DNA from: Brachyhypopomus gauderio
Taxonomy: Eukaryota; Chordata; Actinopteri; Gymnotiformes; Hypopomidae
Direction of reading: 5' to 3'
Assembly (NCBI RefSeq): GCF_052324685.1
Contig: NW_027506971.1
Location: 358,379-422,378, forward strand
DNA: 64,000 nucleotides
The translations under genes and the position numbers were made by a program. Below are positions 10,601 through 22,489 of this stretch, piece by piece; the first letter of the stretch is position 1, and the number at the start of each line of letters is the position of its first letter. Below the pieces are notes generated by a model, which saw nothing but the letters and a program-made list of their open reading frames with translations, had not been told where the DNA came from and did no database searches.

Positions 10601-13600
10601 ACTTGTGGCAAAAGTGCAACTTTTGAAGAATGAACTGAAAACTCATATTTTGTTTCAAAACTGTGTTTGGATGTGATAACAAGCTGTTTTATCATGTTTG
10701 TGATGTTACACATGCATTTCCAAACAAGTAGTAAGTCTTGCATTAAGGCGTTCAAAACAGCGTTTGCTGGCGCTGTAAGCGCTCTAAACAGTGTTTCTGT
10801 GCATAACTTGGGGCAAAAGTGCAACTTTTGAAGAATGAACTGAAAACTCGTATTTTGTTTCAAAACAGTGTTTGGATGTGATAACAAGCTGTTTTATCAT
10901 GTTTGTAATTTTACACATGCATTTCCAAACAAGTAGTAAGTCTTGCATTAAGGCGTTCAAAACAGCGTTTGCTGGCGTTGTAAGTGCTCTAAACAGTGTT
11001 TCTGAGCATAACTTGTGGCAAAAGTGCAACTTTTGAAGAATGAACTGAAAACTCATATTTTGTTTCAAAACTGTGTTTGGATGTGATAACAAGCTGTTTT
11101 ATCATGTTTGTGATGTTACACATGCATTTCCAAACAAGTAGTAAGTCTTGCATTAAGGCGTTCAAAACAGCGTTTGCTGGCGCTGTAAGCGCTCTAAACA
11201 GTGTTTCTGAGCATAACTTGGGGCAAAAGTGCAACTTTTGAAGAATGAACTGAAAACTCATATTTTGTTTCAAAACTGTGTTTGGATGTGATAACAAGCT
11301 GTTTTATCATGTTTGTAATGTTACACATGCATTTCCAAACAAGTAGTAAGTCTTGCATTAAGGCGTTCAAAACAGCGTTTGCTGGCGTTGTAAGTGCTCT
11401 AAACAGTGTTTCTGAGCATAACTTGTGGCAAAAGTGCAACTTTTGAAGAATGAACTGAAAACTCATATTTTGTTTCAAAACTGTGTTTGGATGTGATAAC
11501 AAGCTGTTTTATCATGTTTGTGATGTTACACATGCATTTCCAAACAAGTAGTAAGTCTTGCATTAAGGCGTTCAAAACAGCGTTTGCTGGCGCTGTAAGC
11601 GCTCTAAACAGTGTTTCTGAGCATAACTTGGGGCAAAAGTGCAACTTTTGAAGAATGAACTGAAAACTCATATTTTGTTTCAAAACTGTGTTTGGATGTG
11701 ATAACAAGCTGTTTTATCATGTTTGTGATGTTACACATGCATTTCCAAACAAGTAGTAAGTCTTGCATTAAGGCGTTCAAAACAGCGTTTGCTGGCGCTG
11801 TAAGCGCTCTAAACAGTGTTTCTGAGCATAACTTGGGGCAAAAGTGCAACTTTTGAAGAATGAACTGAAAACTCATATTTTGTTTCAAAACTGTGTTTGG
11901 ATGTGATAACAAGCTGTTTTATCATGTTTGTGATGTTACACATGCATTTCCAAACAAGTAGTAAGTCTTGCATTAAGGCGTTCAAAACAGCGTTTGCTGG
12001 CGTTGTAAGTGCTCTAAACAGTGTTTCTGAGCATAACTTGTGGCAAAAGTGCAACTTTTGAAGGATGAACTGAAAACTCATATTTTGTTTCAAAACTGTG
12101 TTTGGATGTGATAACAAGCTGTTTTATCATGTTTGTGATGTTACACATGCATTTCCAAACAAGTAGTAAGTCTTGCATTAAGGCGTTCAAAACAGCGTTT
12201 GCTGGCGCTGTAAGCGCTCTAAACAGTGTTTCTGAGCATAACTTGGGGCAAAAGTGCAACTTTTGAAGAATGAACTGAAAACTCATATTTTGTTTCAAAA
12301 CTGTGTTTGGATGTGATAACAAGCTGTTTTATCATGTTTGTAATGTTACACATGCATTTCCAAACAAGTAGTAAGTCTTGCATTAAGGCATTCAAAACAG
12401 CGTTTGCTGGCGTTGTAAGTGCTCTAAACAGTGTTTCTGAGCATAACTTGTGGCAAAAGTGCAACTTTTGAAGAATGAACTGAAAACTCATATTTTGTTT
12501 CAAAACTGTGTTTGGATGTGATAACAAGCTGTTTTATCATGTTTGTGATGTTACACATGCAGTTCCAAACAAGTAGTAAGTCTTGCATTAAGGCGTTCAA
12601 AACAGCGTTTGCTGGCGCTGTAAGCGCTCTAAACAGTGTTTCTGAGCATAACTTGGGGCAAAAGTGCAACTTTTGAAGAATGAACTGAAAACTCATATTT
12701 TGTTTCAAAACAGTGTTTGGATGTGATAACAAGCTGTTTTATCATGTTTGTGATGTTACACATGCATTTCCAAACAAGTAGTAAGTCTTGCATTAAGGCG
12801 TTCAAAACAGCGTTTGCTGGCGCTGTAAGCGCTCTAAACAGTGTTTCTGAGCATAACTTGGGGCAAAAGTGCAACTTTTGAAGAATGAACTGAAAACTCA
12901 TATTTTGTTTCAAAACTGTGTTTGGATGTGATAACAAGCTGTTTTATCATGTTTGTAATGTTACACATGCATTTCCAAACAAGTAGTAAGTCTTGCATTA
13001 AGGCATTCAAAACAGCGTTTGCTGGCGTTGTAAGTGCTCTAAACAGTGTTTCTGAGCATAACTTGTGGCAAAAGTGCAACTTTTGAAGAATGAACTGAAA
13101 ACTCATATTTTGTTTCAAAACTGTGTTTGGATGTGATAACAAGCTGTTTTATCATGTTTGTAATGTTACACATGCATTTCCAAACAAGTAGTAAGTCTTG
13201 CATTAAGGCATTCAAAACAGCGTTTGCTGGCGTTGTAAGTGCTCTAAACAGTGTTTCTGAGCATAACTTGTGGCAAAAGTGCAACTTTTGAAGAATGAAC
13301 TGAAAACTCATATTTTGTTTCAAAACTGTGTTTGGATGTGATAACAAGCTGTTTTATCATGTTTGTGATGTTACACATGCAGTTCCAAACAAGTAGTAAG
13401 TCTTGCATTAAGGCGTTCAAAACAGCGTTTGCTGGCGCTGTAAGCGCTCTAAACAGTGTTTCTGAGCATAACTTGGGGCAAAAGTGCAACTTTTGAAGAA
13501 TGAACTGAAAACTCATATTTTGTTTCAAAACAGTGTTTGGATGTGATAACAAGCTGTTTTATCATGTTTGTGATGTTACACATGCATTTCCAAACAAGTA

Positions 13601-16600
13601 GTAAGTCTTGCATTAAGGCGTTCAAAACAGCGTTTGCTGGCGCTGTAAGCGCTCTAAACAGTGTTTCTGAGCATAACTTGGGGCAAAAGTGCAACTTTTG
13701 AAGAATGAACTGAAAACTCATATTTTGTTTCAAAACTGTGTTTGGATGTGATAACAAGCTGTTTTATCATGTTTGTGATGTTACACATGCATTTCCAAAC
13801 AAGTAGTAAGTCTTGCATTAAGGCGTTCAAAACAGCGTTTGCTGGCGCTGTAAGCGCTCTAAACAGTGTTTCTGAGCATAACTTGGGGCAAAAGTGCAAC
13901 TTTTGAAGAATGAACTGAAAACTCATATTTTGTTTCAAAACTGTGTTTGGATGTGATAACAAGCTGTTTTATCATGTTTGTAATGTTACACATGCATTTC
14001 CAAACAAGTAGTAAGTCTTGCATTAAGGCATTCAAAACAGCGTTTGCTGGCGTTGTAAGTGCTCTAAACAGTGTTTCTGAGCATAACTTGTGGCAAAAGT
14101 GCAACTTTTGAAGAATGAACTGAAAACTCATATTTTGTTTCAAAACTGTGTTTGGATGTGATAACAAGCTGTTTTATCATGTTTGTAATGTTACACATGC
14201 ATTTCCAAACAAGTAGTAAGTCTTGCATTAAGGCATTCAAAACAGCGTTTGCTGGCGTTGTAAGTGCTCTAAACAGTGTTTCTGAGCATAACTTGTGGCA
14301 AAAGTGCAACTTTTGAAGAATGAACTGAAAACTCATATTTTGTTTCAAAACTGTGTTTGGATGTGATAACAAGCTGTTTTATCATGTTTGTGATGTTACA
14401 CATGCAGTTCCAAACAAGTAGTAAGTCTTGCATTAAGGCGTTCAAAACAGCGTTTGCTGGCGCTGTAAGCGCTCTAAACAGTGTTTCTGAGCATAACTTG
14501 GGGCAAAAGTGCAACTTTTGAAGAATGAACTGAAAACTCATATTTTGTTTCAAAACTGTGTTTGGATGTGATAACAAGCTGTTTTATCATGTTTGTAATG
14601 TTACACATGCATTTCCAAACAAGTAGTAAGTCTTGCATTAAGGCGTTCAAAACAGCGTTTGCTGGCGTTGTAAGTGCTCTAAACAGTGTTTCTGAGCATA
14701 ACTTGTGGCAAAAGTGCAACTTTTGAAGAATGAACTGAAAACTCATATTTTGTTTCAAAACTGTGTTTGGATGTGATAACAAGCTGTTTTATCATGTTTG
14801 TAATGTTACACATGCATTTCCAAACAAGTAGTAAGTCTTGCATTAAGGCATTCAAAACAGCGTTTGCTGGCGTTGTAAGTGCTCTAAACAGTGTTTCTGA
14901 GCATAACTTGTGGCAAAAGTGCAACTTTTGAAGAATGAACTGAAAACTCATATTTTGTTTCAAAACTGTGTTTGGATGTGATAACAAGCTGTTTTATCAT
15001 GTTTGTGATGTTACACATGCAGTTCCAAACAAGTAGTAAGTCTTGCATTAAGGCGTTCAAAACAGCGTTTGCTGGCGCTGTAAGCGCTCTAAACAGTGTT
15101 TCTGAGCATAACTTGGGGCAAAAGTGCAACTTTTGAAGAATGAACTGAAAACTCATATTTTGTTTCAAAACAGTGTTTGGATGTGATAACAAGCTGTTTT
15201 ATCATGTTTGTGATGTTACACATGCATTTCCAAACAAGTAGTAAGTCTTGCATTAAGGCGTTCAAAACAGCGTTTGCTGGCGCTGTAAGCGCTCTAAACA
15301 GTGTTTCTGAGCATAACTTGGGGCAAAAGTGCAACTTTTGAAGAATGAACTGAAAACTCATATTTTGTTTCAAAACTGTGTTTGGATGTGATAACAAGCT
15401 GTTTTATCATGTTTGTGATGTTACACATGCATTTCCAAACAAGTAGTAAGTCTTGCATTAAGGCGTTCAAAACAGCGTTTGCTGGCGCTGTAAGCGCTCT
15501 AAACAGTGTTTCTGAGCATAACTTGGGGCAAAAGTGCAACTTTTGAAGAATGAACTGAAAACTCATATTTTGTTTCAAAACTGTGTTTGGATGTGATAAC
15601 AAGCTGTTTTATCATGTTTGTGATGTTACACATGCAGTTCCAAACAAGTAGTAAGTCTTGCATTAAGGCGTTCAAAACAGCGTTTGCTGGCGCTGTAAGC
15701 GCTCTAAACAGTGTTTCTGAGCATAACTTGGGGCAAAAGTGCAACTTTTGAAGAATGAACTGAAAACTCATATTTTGTTTCAAAACTGTGTTTGGATGTG
15801 ATAACAAGCTGTTTTATCATGTTTGTGATGTTACACATGCATTTCCAAACAAGTAGTAAGTCTTGCATTAAGGCGTTCAAAACAGCGTTTGCTGGCGCTG
15901 TAAGCGCTCTAAACAGTGTTTCTGAGCATAACTTGGGGCAAAAGTGCAACTTTTGAAGAATGAACTGAAAACTCATATTTTGTTTCAAAACTGTGTTTGG
16001 ATGTGATAACAAGCTGTTTTATCATGTTTGTGATGTTACACATGCAGTTCCAAACAAGTAGTAAGTCTTGCATTAAGGCGTTCAAAACAGCGTTTGCTGG
16101 CGCTGTAAGCGCTCTAAACAGTGTTTCTGAGCATAACTTGGGGCAAAAGTGCAACTTTTGAAGAATGAACTGAAAACTCATATTTTGTTTCAAAACAGTG
16201 TTTGGATGTGATAACAAGCTGTTTTATCATGTTTGTAATGTTACACATGTATTTCCAAACAAGTAGTAAGTCTTGCATTAAGGCGTTCAAAACAGCGTTT
16301 GCTGGCGTTGTAAGTGCTCTAAACAGTGTTTCTGAGCATAACTTGTGGCAAAAGTGCAACTTTTGAAGAATGAACTGAAAACTCATATTTTGTTTCAAAA
16401 CTGTGTTTGGATGTGATAACAAGCTGTTTTATCATGTTTGTGATGTTACACATGCATTTCCAAACAAGTAGTAAGTCTTGCATTAAGGCGTTCAAAACAG
16501 CGTTTGCTGGCGTTGTAAGTGCTCTAAACAGTGTTTCTGAGCATAACTTGTGGCAAAAGTGCAACTTTTGAAGAATGAACTGAAAACTCATATTTTGTTT

Positions 16601-19600
16601 CAAAACTGTGTTTGGATGTGATAACAAGCTGTTTTATCATGTTTGTGATGTTACACATGCAGTTCCAAACAAGTAGTAAGTCTTGCATTAAGGCGTTCAA
16701 AACAGCGTTTGCTGGCGCTGTAAGCGCTCTAAACAGTGTTTCTGAGCATAACTTGGGGCAAAAGTGCAACTTTTGAAGAATGAACTGAAAACTCATATTT
16801 TGTTTCAAAACAGTGTTTGGATGTGATAACAAGCTGTTTTATCATGTTTGTGATGTTACACATGCATTTCCAAACAAGTAGTAAGTCTTGCATTAAGGCG
16901 TTCAAAACAGCGTTTGCTGGCGCTGTAAGCGCTCTAAACAGTGTTTCTGAGCATAACTTGGGGCAAAAGTGCAACTTTTGAAGAATGAACTGAAAACTCA
17001 TATTTTGTTTCAAAACTGTGTTTGGATGTGATAACAAGCTGTTTTATCATGTTTGTGATGTTACACATGCATTTCCAAACAAGTAGTAAGTCTTGCATTA
17101 AGGCGTTCAAAACAGCGTTTGCTGGCGCTGTAAGCGCTCTAAACAGTGTTTCTGAGCATAACTTGGGGCAAAAGTGCAACTTTTGAAGAATGAACTGAAA
17201 ACTCATATTTTGTTTCAAAACTGTGTTTGGATGTGATAACAAGCTGTTTTATCATGTTTGTGATGTTACACATGCAGTTCCAAACAAGTAGTAAGTCTTG
17301 CATTAAGGCGTTCAAAACAGCGTTTGCTGGCGCTGTAAGCGCTCTAAACAGTGTTTCTGAGCATAACTTGGGGCAAAAGTGCAACTTTTGAAGAATGAAC
17401 TGAAAACTCATATTTTGTTTCAAAACTGTGTTTGGATGTGATAACAAGCTGTTTTATCATGTTTGTGATGTTACACATGCATTTCCAAACAAGTAGTAAG
17501 TCTTGCATTAAGGCGTTCAAAACAGCGTTTGCTGGCGCTGTAAGCGCTCTAAACAGTGTTTCTGAGCATAACTTGGGGCAAAAGTGCAACTTTTGAAGAA
17601 TGAACTGAAAACTCATATTTTGTTTCAAAACTGTGTTTGGATGTGATAACAAGCTGTTTTATCATGTTTGTAATGTTACACATGCATTTCCAAACAAGTA
17701 GTAAGTCTTGCATTAAGGCATTCAAAACAGCGTTTGCTGGCGTTGTAAGTGCTCTAAACAGTGTTTCTGAGCATAACTTGTGGCAAAAGTGCAACTTTTG
17801 AAGAATGAACTGAAAACTCATATTTTGTTTCAAAACTGTGTTTGGATGTGATAACAAGCTGTTTTATCATGTTTGTAATGTTACACATGCATTTCCAAAC
17901 AAGTAGTAAGTCTTGCATTAAGGCATTCAAAACAGCGTTTGCTGGCGTTGTAAGTGCTCTAAACAGTGTTTCTGAGCATAACTTGTGGCAAAAGTGCAAC
18001 TTTTGAAGAATGAACTGAAAACTCATATTTTGTTTCAAAACTGTGTTTGGATGTGATAACAAGCTGTTTTATCATGTTTGTGATGTTACACATGCAGTTC
18101 CAAACAAGTAGTAAGTCTTGCATTAAGGCGTTCAAAACAGCGTTTGCTGGCGCTGTAAGCGCTCTAAACAGTGTTTCTGAGCATAACTTGGGGCAAAAGT
18201 GCAACTTTTGAAGAATGAACTGAAAACTCATATTTTGTTTCAAAACAGTGTTTGGATGTGATAACAAGCTGTTTTATCATGTTTGTAATGTTACACATGC
18301 ATTTCCAAACAAGTAGTAAGTCTTGCATTAAGGCGTTCAAAACAGCGTTTGCTGGCGTTGTAAGTGCTCTAAACAGTGTTTCTGAGCATAACTTGTGGCA
18401 AAAGTGCAACTTTTGAAGAATGAACTGAAAACTCATATTTTGTTTCAAAACTGTGTTTGGATGTGATAACAAGCTGTTTTATCATGTTTGTGATGTTACA
18501 CATGCATTTCCAAACAAGTAGTAAGTCTTGCATTAAGGCGTTCAAAACAGCGTTTGCTGGCGTTGTAAGTGCTCTAAACAGTGTTTCTGAGCATAACTTG
18601 TGGCAAAAGTGCAACTTTTGAAGAATGAACTGAAAACTCATATTTTGTTTCAAAACTGTGTTTGGATGTGATAACAAGCTGTTTTATCATGTTTGTGATG
18701 TTACACATGCATTTCCAAACAAGTAGTAAGTCTTGCATTAAGGCGTTCAAAACAGCGTTTGCTGGCGCTGTAAGCGCTCTAAACAGTGGTTCTGAGCATA
18801 ACTTGTGGCAAAAGTGCAACTTTTGAAGAATGAACTGAAAACTCATATTTTGTTTCAAAACTGTGTTTGGATGTGATAACAAGCTGTTTTATCATGTTTG
18901 TGATGTTACACATGCATTTCCAAACAAGTAGTAAGTCTTGCATTAAGGCGTTCAAAACAGCGTTTGCTGGCGTTGTAAGTGCTCTAAACAGTGTTTCTGA
19001 GCATAACTTGTGGCAAAAGTGCAACTTTTGAAGAATGAACTGAAAACTCATATTTTGTTTCAAAACAGTGTTTGGATGTGATAACAAGCTGTTTTATCAT
19101 GTTTGTAATGTTACACATGCATTTCCAAACAAGTAGTAAGTCTTGCATTAAGGCGTTCAAAACAGCGTTTGCTGGCGCTGTAAGCGCTCTAAACAGTGTT
19201 TCTGAGCATAACTTGGGGCAAAAGTGCAACTTTTGAAGAATGAACTGAAAACTCATATTTTGTTTCAAAACAGTGTTTGGATGTGATAACAAGCTGTTTT
19301 ATCATGTTTGTAATGTTACACATGCATTTCCAAACAAGTAGTAAGTCTTGCATTAAGGCGTTCAAAACAGCGTTTGCTGGCGTTGTAAGTGCTCTAAACA
19401 GTGTTTCAGAGCATAACTTGTGGCAAAAGTGCAACTTTTGAAGAATGAACTGAAAACTCATATTTTGTTTCAAAACTGTGTTTGGATGTGATAACAAGCT
19501 GTTTTATCATGTTTGTGATGTTACACATGCATTTCCAAACAAGTAGTAAGTCTTGCATTAAGGCGTTCAAAACAGCGTTTGCTGGCGCTGTAAGCGCTCT

Positions 19601-19615
19601 AAACAGTGGTTCTGA
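4612..19615. repeat. 205-bp satellite array, mainly type A, about 73 units
   Basis: Head-to-tail 205-bp units run uninterrupted from 'ttaaggcgttcaaaac' to 'cagtggttctga'. Successive copies differ at a few recurrent sites: gcgctgtaagcgctc or gcgttgtaagtgctc, cttgggg or cttgtgg, aaaactgtg or aaaacagtg, gtgatg or gtaatg, atgcattt or atgcagtt. Some units are 3 bp short ('gataagctg' instead of 'gataacaagctg', for example near 6595, 7411, 7818 and 10472), and one near 8625 is 7 bp short. Each unit carries a 7-bp hairpin (CAAAAGT-GCA-ACTTTTG). The minus-strand open frames of about 102 codons cross unit borders and shift frame every unit (205 = 3x68+1), so they are not called as genes. Confidence 0.97.
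5470..6060. repeat. Mosaic satellite units inside type A array
   Basis: About three consecutive units carry 'aatgaaaagaaaactcat' and 'ttttgaaag' or 'ttttgaatg', which are type B characters. They keep type A characters elsewhere ('gcattaagg', 'gtaagtgctc', 'cttgggg'). They look like recombinant units produced by unequal exchange or gene conversion between the subfamilies. Confidence 0.75.
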
Positions 19616-19625
19616 CCCAGATAGC
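19616..19625 (+). repeat. Left terminal inverted repeat, copy 1
   Basis: CCCAGATAGC, the exact reverse complement of 23411-23420. Beyond ten bases the two ends share only motif composition, not alignment. Confidence 0.88.
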
Positions 19626-19637
19626 AAAATTATTATG

Positions 19638-19820
19638 GCCCAGATGTGGCCCACTTGCCACATTTTCATCTGGCCCACTTGCCACACTGATTACCGGGCC
19701 TTAAGTGGGCCACTCCCGGTTGCCAGATTTGGGCCACATGTCAGCCAAAAGAGAAGCACACATTTGGGCCAGATGTGGGCCACAAGCTGACTACAAGGTG
19801 TGGGCCATATCTGGAACAGA
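19638..19820. repeat. Left subterminal GGCCCACA-type motif cluster
   Basis: Many irregularly spaced words occur in both orientations: ggcccagatgtggcccac, ctggcccacttgccaca, gtgggccactcccgg, tgggccacatg and ggccagatgtgggccac. The right end (23169-23405) has the same vocabulary. Such clusters fit multiple binding sites for a transposase. Confidence 0.75.
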
Positions 19821-19905
19821 TCTGCACCAGACTCATTTCAGTAATAAAACTATTCTGGAAGCACAAAATGAATGCAAACACTGGAATTAGTGCAAAAGAA
19901 TTTAA

Positions 19906-19911
19906 TTTATT
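19906..19911 (-). terminator. Polyadenylation signal for the insertion's gene, copy 1
   Basis: AATAAA on the minus strand, about 110 bp past the TGA of the last exon (stop at 20024). The equivalent positions in copies 2 and 3 are 33957-33962 and 51687-51692. Confidence 0.6.
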
Positions 19912-20157
19912 TAACACTCAAAACAACCTCCTCCTTCCAGATCACTGTCCAGTACAAAAACATTGGATTGATTTACATAACAGTATTTGACAACATTCAA
20001 ACGTTACAATTTTGGTGTGAATCTCACACACACTGTCTCTTCTGCCGTAGCTTCCTCCATCCTTCTCTGTTCATTGCTAAATGTAGCCATATATTAACGT
20101 AGAACTCAATTTCTTGATTTGTGGCCGGTCTGGTGAGCCAATTTCTTCTAACAGCTC

Positions 20158-20503
20158 CTTTGTGGAAAACAAAGAGCAAAACAAAAAAGGAGATTGTTTA
20201 GTAAAGCAAGTGTTATAGAAGCTTATCACCATTTCTAATCAAATTGGAAACATTATATTCAAAAACACACTACTGAGCTCAAAATGTGTATTTAAATCTA
20301 CTTATTTAAATTAGCTGTTGTCTTTTATCCTTTTTAAAATGAAAAATGTTAACCATGCAAGATTAACCTATTCACACTCATGCTGAAGTTACACACTTCC
20401 TTTATTACAGCTGAGACAAACATTTTGCTTTAAAGCATTAAGTACATTTCAAGGAATTAATTTATGGTAATCAAACAAGTTAGTAGTACAATACAGCACC
20501 TAC
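20158..20503. other. Intron between exons 5 and 6 of the insertion's gene
   Basis: AT-rich sequence with the minus-strand donor GTAGGTGC at 20503 and the acceptor TTCCACAAAG at 20158. No other feature is seen. Confidence 0.55.
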
Positions 20504-22083
20504 CAGCAATCACATCTTTTAGGAACAAGCTGCTGAATGCCATTTTCCCATTTATGTCCTGCCAGTTTAACTTCTTGGCTAGAGTTAGCCAGTTTGCTTC
20601 ATGATTCGCCACACAGTATCCTTAATAACAATAACAACATTGTCAACATTATCAACATTATCAACACAAGCACATTAATCAAGAATATAATTTGTACATA
20701 ATTTTCCTGAAAACAGGCTATAAAACAAAGATAAAACATTGAAAAAGTCAAGCACAAAACAATACTTGCTTGAAACAAGCTTTGTAAAACAGATTTAAAC
20801 AAATCCAAGTAATTTTAGATGAAACAAACACCAAGGCCTCAAAATGAAATTAATCACAAAACAAAAGTATTGTCCCTTTTAAATATTAACAGGTGGTTGC
20901 TGATTTGCCAGGCTAGCCCTTTGCTCTCTCCTTGCCTGCCTCCCACCTTCTCGATCCATGGATGGGTGTTGCCATCTCTTCATCCACATTTCTATTTCTT
21001 GGGCAGCAGCCTTCATCGTAATCCTGTTACATCTAACTGCACCTGGAAATACAAAATACTTAAGACATTGAGCACAGCCACCTTTTCACCTTCACTGCCA
21101 CACCTGACCCACATCTTAACCACAAGCACTATTGGGTCATTATTGTTGCATTACACACCACCATTTAATGTGAGAAATGAAATTATAGAATGCAAGTCAA
21201 TAACCATTTTAAATAAAATTCTAAGTGTTTTAAAATATTACTGGTGTGATGGCTTAGATAAACGTTTGTATGGCAAAGTTGCATTTTCAAACAAATGCTC
21301 ACATCAAAAAGCAGAAAGCATACCAATTATTACATTAGTTGTGTGTTATGAAGCTCCATCTTTCTGTTTATGCCCCTCCAGCCAGAGTTTGTCATTGTAC
21401 ATCTCATGATCTCTCTCCAGACAGTGTCTTTCACATCCAAACATTCCTGAAGTCCTTCGGTGATCTATAAATAAAAACAGAGTTAGATAAATAATAAGAA
21501 GAAATAATAAATCAAGCACAAGTAAATTACATCAACAACTGCTGGCAAAAATAAAGGAATCATTACACAAGGCTTTTCAACATTTTGGCTTTGTGAAGAC
21601 ATGACATTAAGCATCAGGATAGAAAACAATAACAAAAACCTTCAAAATTGAAACAATGTTGATGATAGCTCAACACAAATTTGCAGACTAGTATTTTCTT
21701 TTAACATTTAAGCAACTGGTCATAAATTGAAAGAAAACTATGGTAACACCTATTTAAAATCAAATATCAAATTAAAAAAGATGACACTGTGTTTGGAAAT
21801 AGCAGAATAAGCTTGTTGGCATAATAATATAGCTTAGCTAAATCAAGATTTATATTCATTATATGAATTAGCTACATTAGCTAGCTAAACCCATTTGTGT
21901 CCTTTTGTTCTCACCCCCCAGCAGCTCGTCCCTCTTGTAAATAAAACTTGTCCTTAAAGTGGTCACGATAACAGACTCTATGTCTGTAGGACACGCTAAG
22001 TTATCACTAAACTAGCGATAAAAACAAACAAAGAGAGAAAAAGTAAAGTGGCTAAAAACAGTACACAAAGACGGAAGATAAAG

Positions 22084-22113
22084 TTAGCTAGCTAGCTAGC
22101 CGTTAGCAAGCTA
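22084..22113. repeat. GCTA/TAGC tetranucleotide run
   Basis: The run 'gttagctagctagctagc' followed by gttagcaagctag is a short tandem of TAGC, a kind of simple sequence common in fish genomes. It lies in the presumed first intron of the minus-strand gene. Confidence 0.7.
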
Positions 22114-22272
22114 GTCTAGAGAACAAAGAAAAATAATGACGCATAGAAAAAATGCATACAGACAAATTTAGCGAAAGTAGCACTATTTTAAAGTACAGTT
22201 AACCAATTGTAAAGCTTAGCAAGCCTCCTTGTCAATGTTCTTTTGGGCAGGGAGAGAAACTTAAGTCTTACC

Positions 22273-22478
22273 TTGTGCGTGCGTAAAACGTGTATGTCGT
22301 CCGTCTTTTCCGGTGTGGTCGGAAGTGCAGGTAGAGTGTTGGGTGATTGTGCTTTAAACTTTCAGCACGAACTTCAGCCAATCGACTCGCACTTTCAGCA
22401 TATGTGCTGCCTTAATGTTTTGTCACGAGTACAGCAAATAAAACTAAAAGGTAACAATTGTTGGGATATTTTTTCTTG
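22273..22478 (-). promoter_or_regulatory. Presumed leader exon and promoter region of the insertion's gene, copy 1
   Basis: This segment is richer in CpG than the rest of the insertion and contains ATTGG (an inverted CCAAT, at about 22378-22382 on the complementary strand). It leads into the strong donor CACAAG|GTAAGA at 22272/22271. Transcription would start somewhere in this stretch. No TATA box is evident. Confidence 0.35.
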
Positions 22479-22479
22479 A

Positions 22480-22489
22480 CCCAGATAGG
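22480..22489 (+). repeat. Internal copy of the left-end word CCCAGATAGG
   Basis: GACCCAGATAGG repeats the left terminus (GACCCAGATAGC) with one change at the tenth base and in the same orientation. With the right end it delimits a possible inner element of about 940 bp (22480-23420), which suggests the 3.8-kb insertion is composite. Confidence 0.4.

Larger units (their letters stand above)
20024..22272 (-). pseudogene. Multi-exon gene with duplicated DUF4806-like domain, copy 1
   Basis: Exons were inferred from splice sites and open frames on the minus strand. Exon 1 ends at 22272 (CACAAG|GTAAGA) and has no start codon in a usable frame. Exon 2 is 21983-21915 (CTACAG|AC … GGGG|GTGAG). Exon 3 starts at 21464 (TTTATAG|AT) and reads VKDTVWREIMR…GWRGINRKM. 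Exon 4 is 21042-20879 (TTCCAG|GT) and reads AVRCNRITMKAAAQEIEMW, then MDREGGR. Exon 5 is 20620-20504, with LAKKLNWQDINGKMAF and LKDVIAG before the donor GCTG|GTAGG. Exon 6 is 20157-20024 and reads AVRRNWLTRPATNQEIEF, then MNREGWRK and a stop. The phase from exon 5 to exon 6 is continuous. Exons 3+4 and 5+6 align with each other, so the domain is duplicated. The pattern W…LNW..INGK.AF..L.DVI..AVRRN…EIE…W…REG resembles my recollection of DUF4806 (PF16064); its function is unknown. Exon 5 begins in one frame (DTVWRIMKQ, then stop) and continues in another, so decay is likely. No ATG-to-stop frame could be assembled. Confidence 0.62.

Noticed and set aside
4612..19615. CRISPR-like regular array
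   Set aside because: The period is 205 bp with no unique spacers; the whole unit repeats. The context is eukaryotic.
4612..19615. CENP-B box in the satellite
   Set aside because: No sequence resembling the TTCG…CGGGA core was found in the unit on either strand.
20819..21409. 196-codon + strand open frame in the insertion (also at 34870 and 52600)
   Set aside because: It is antisense to minus-strand exons 3 and 4, which have splice sites and a recognisable domain pattern. The + strand product has no domain.
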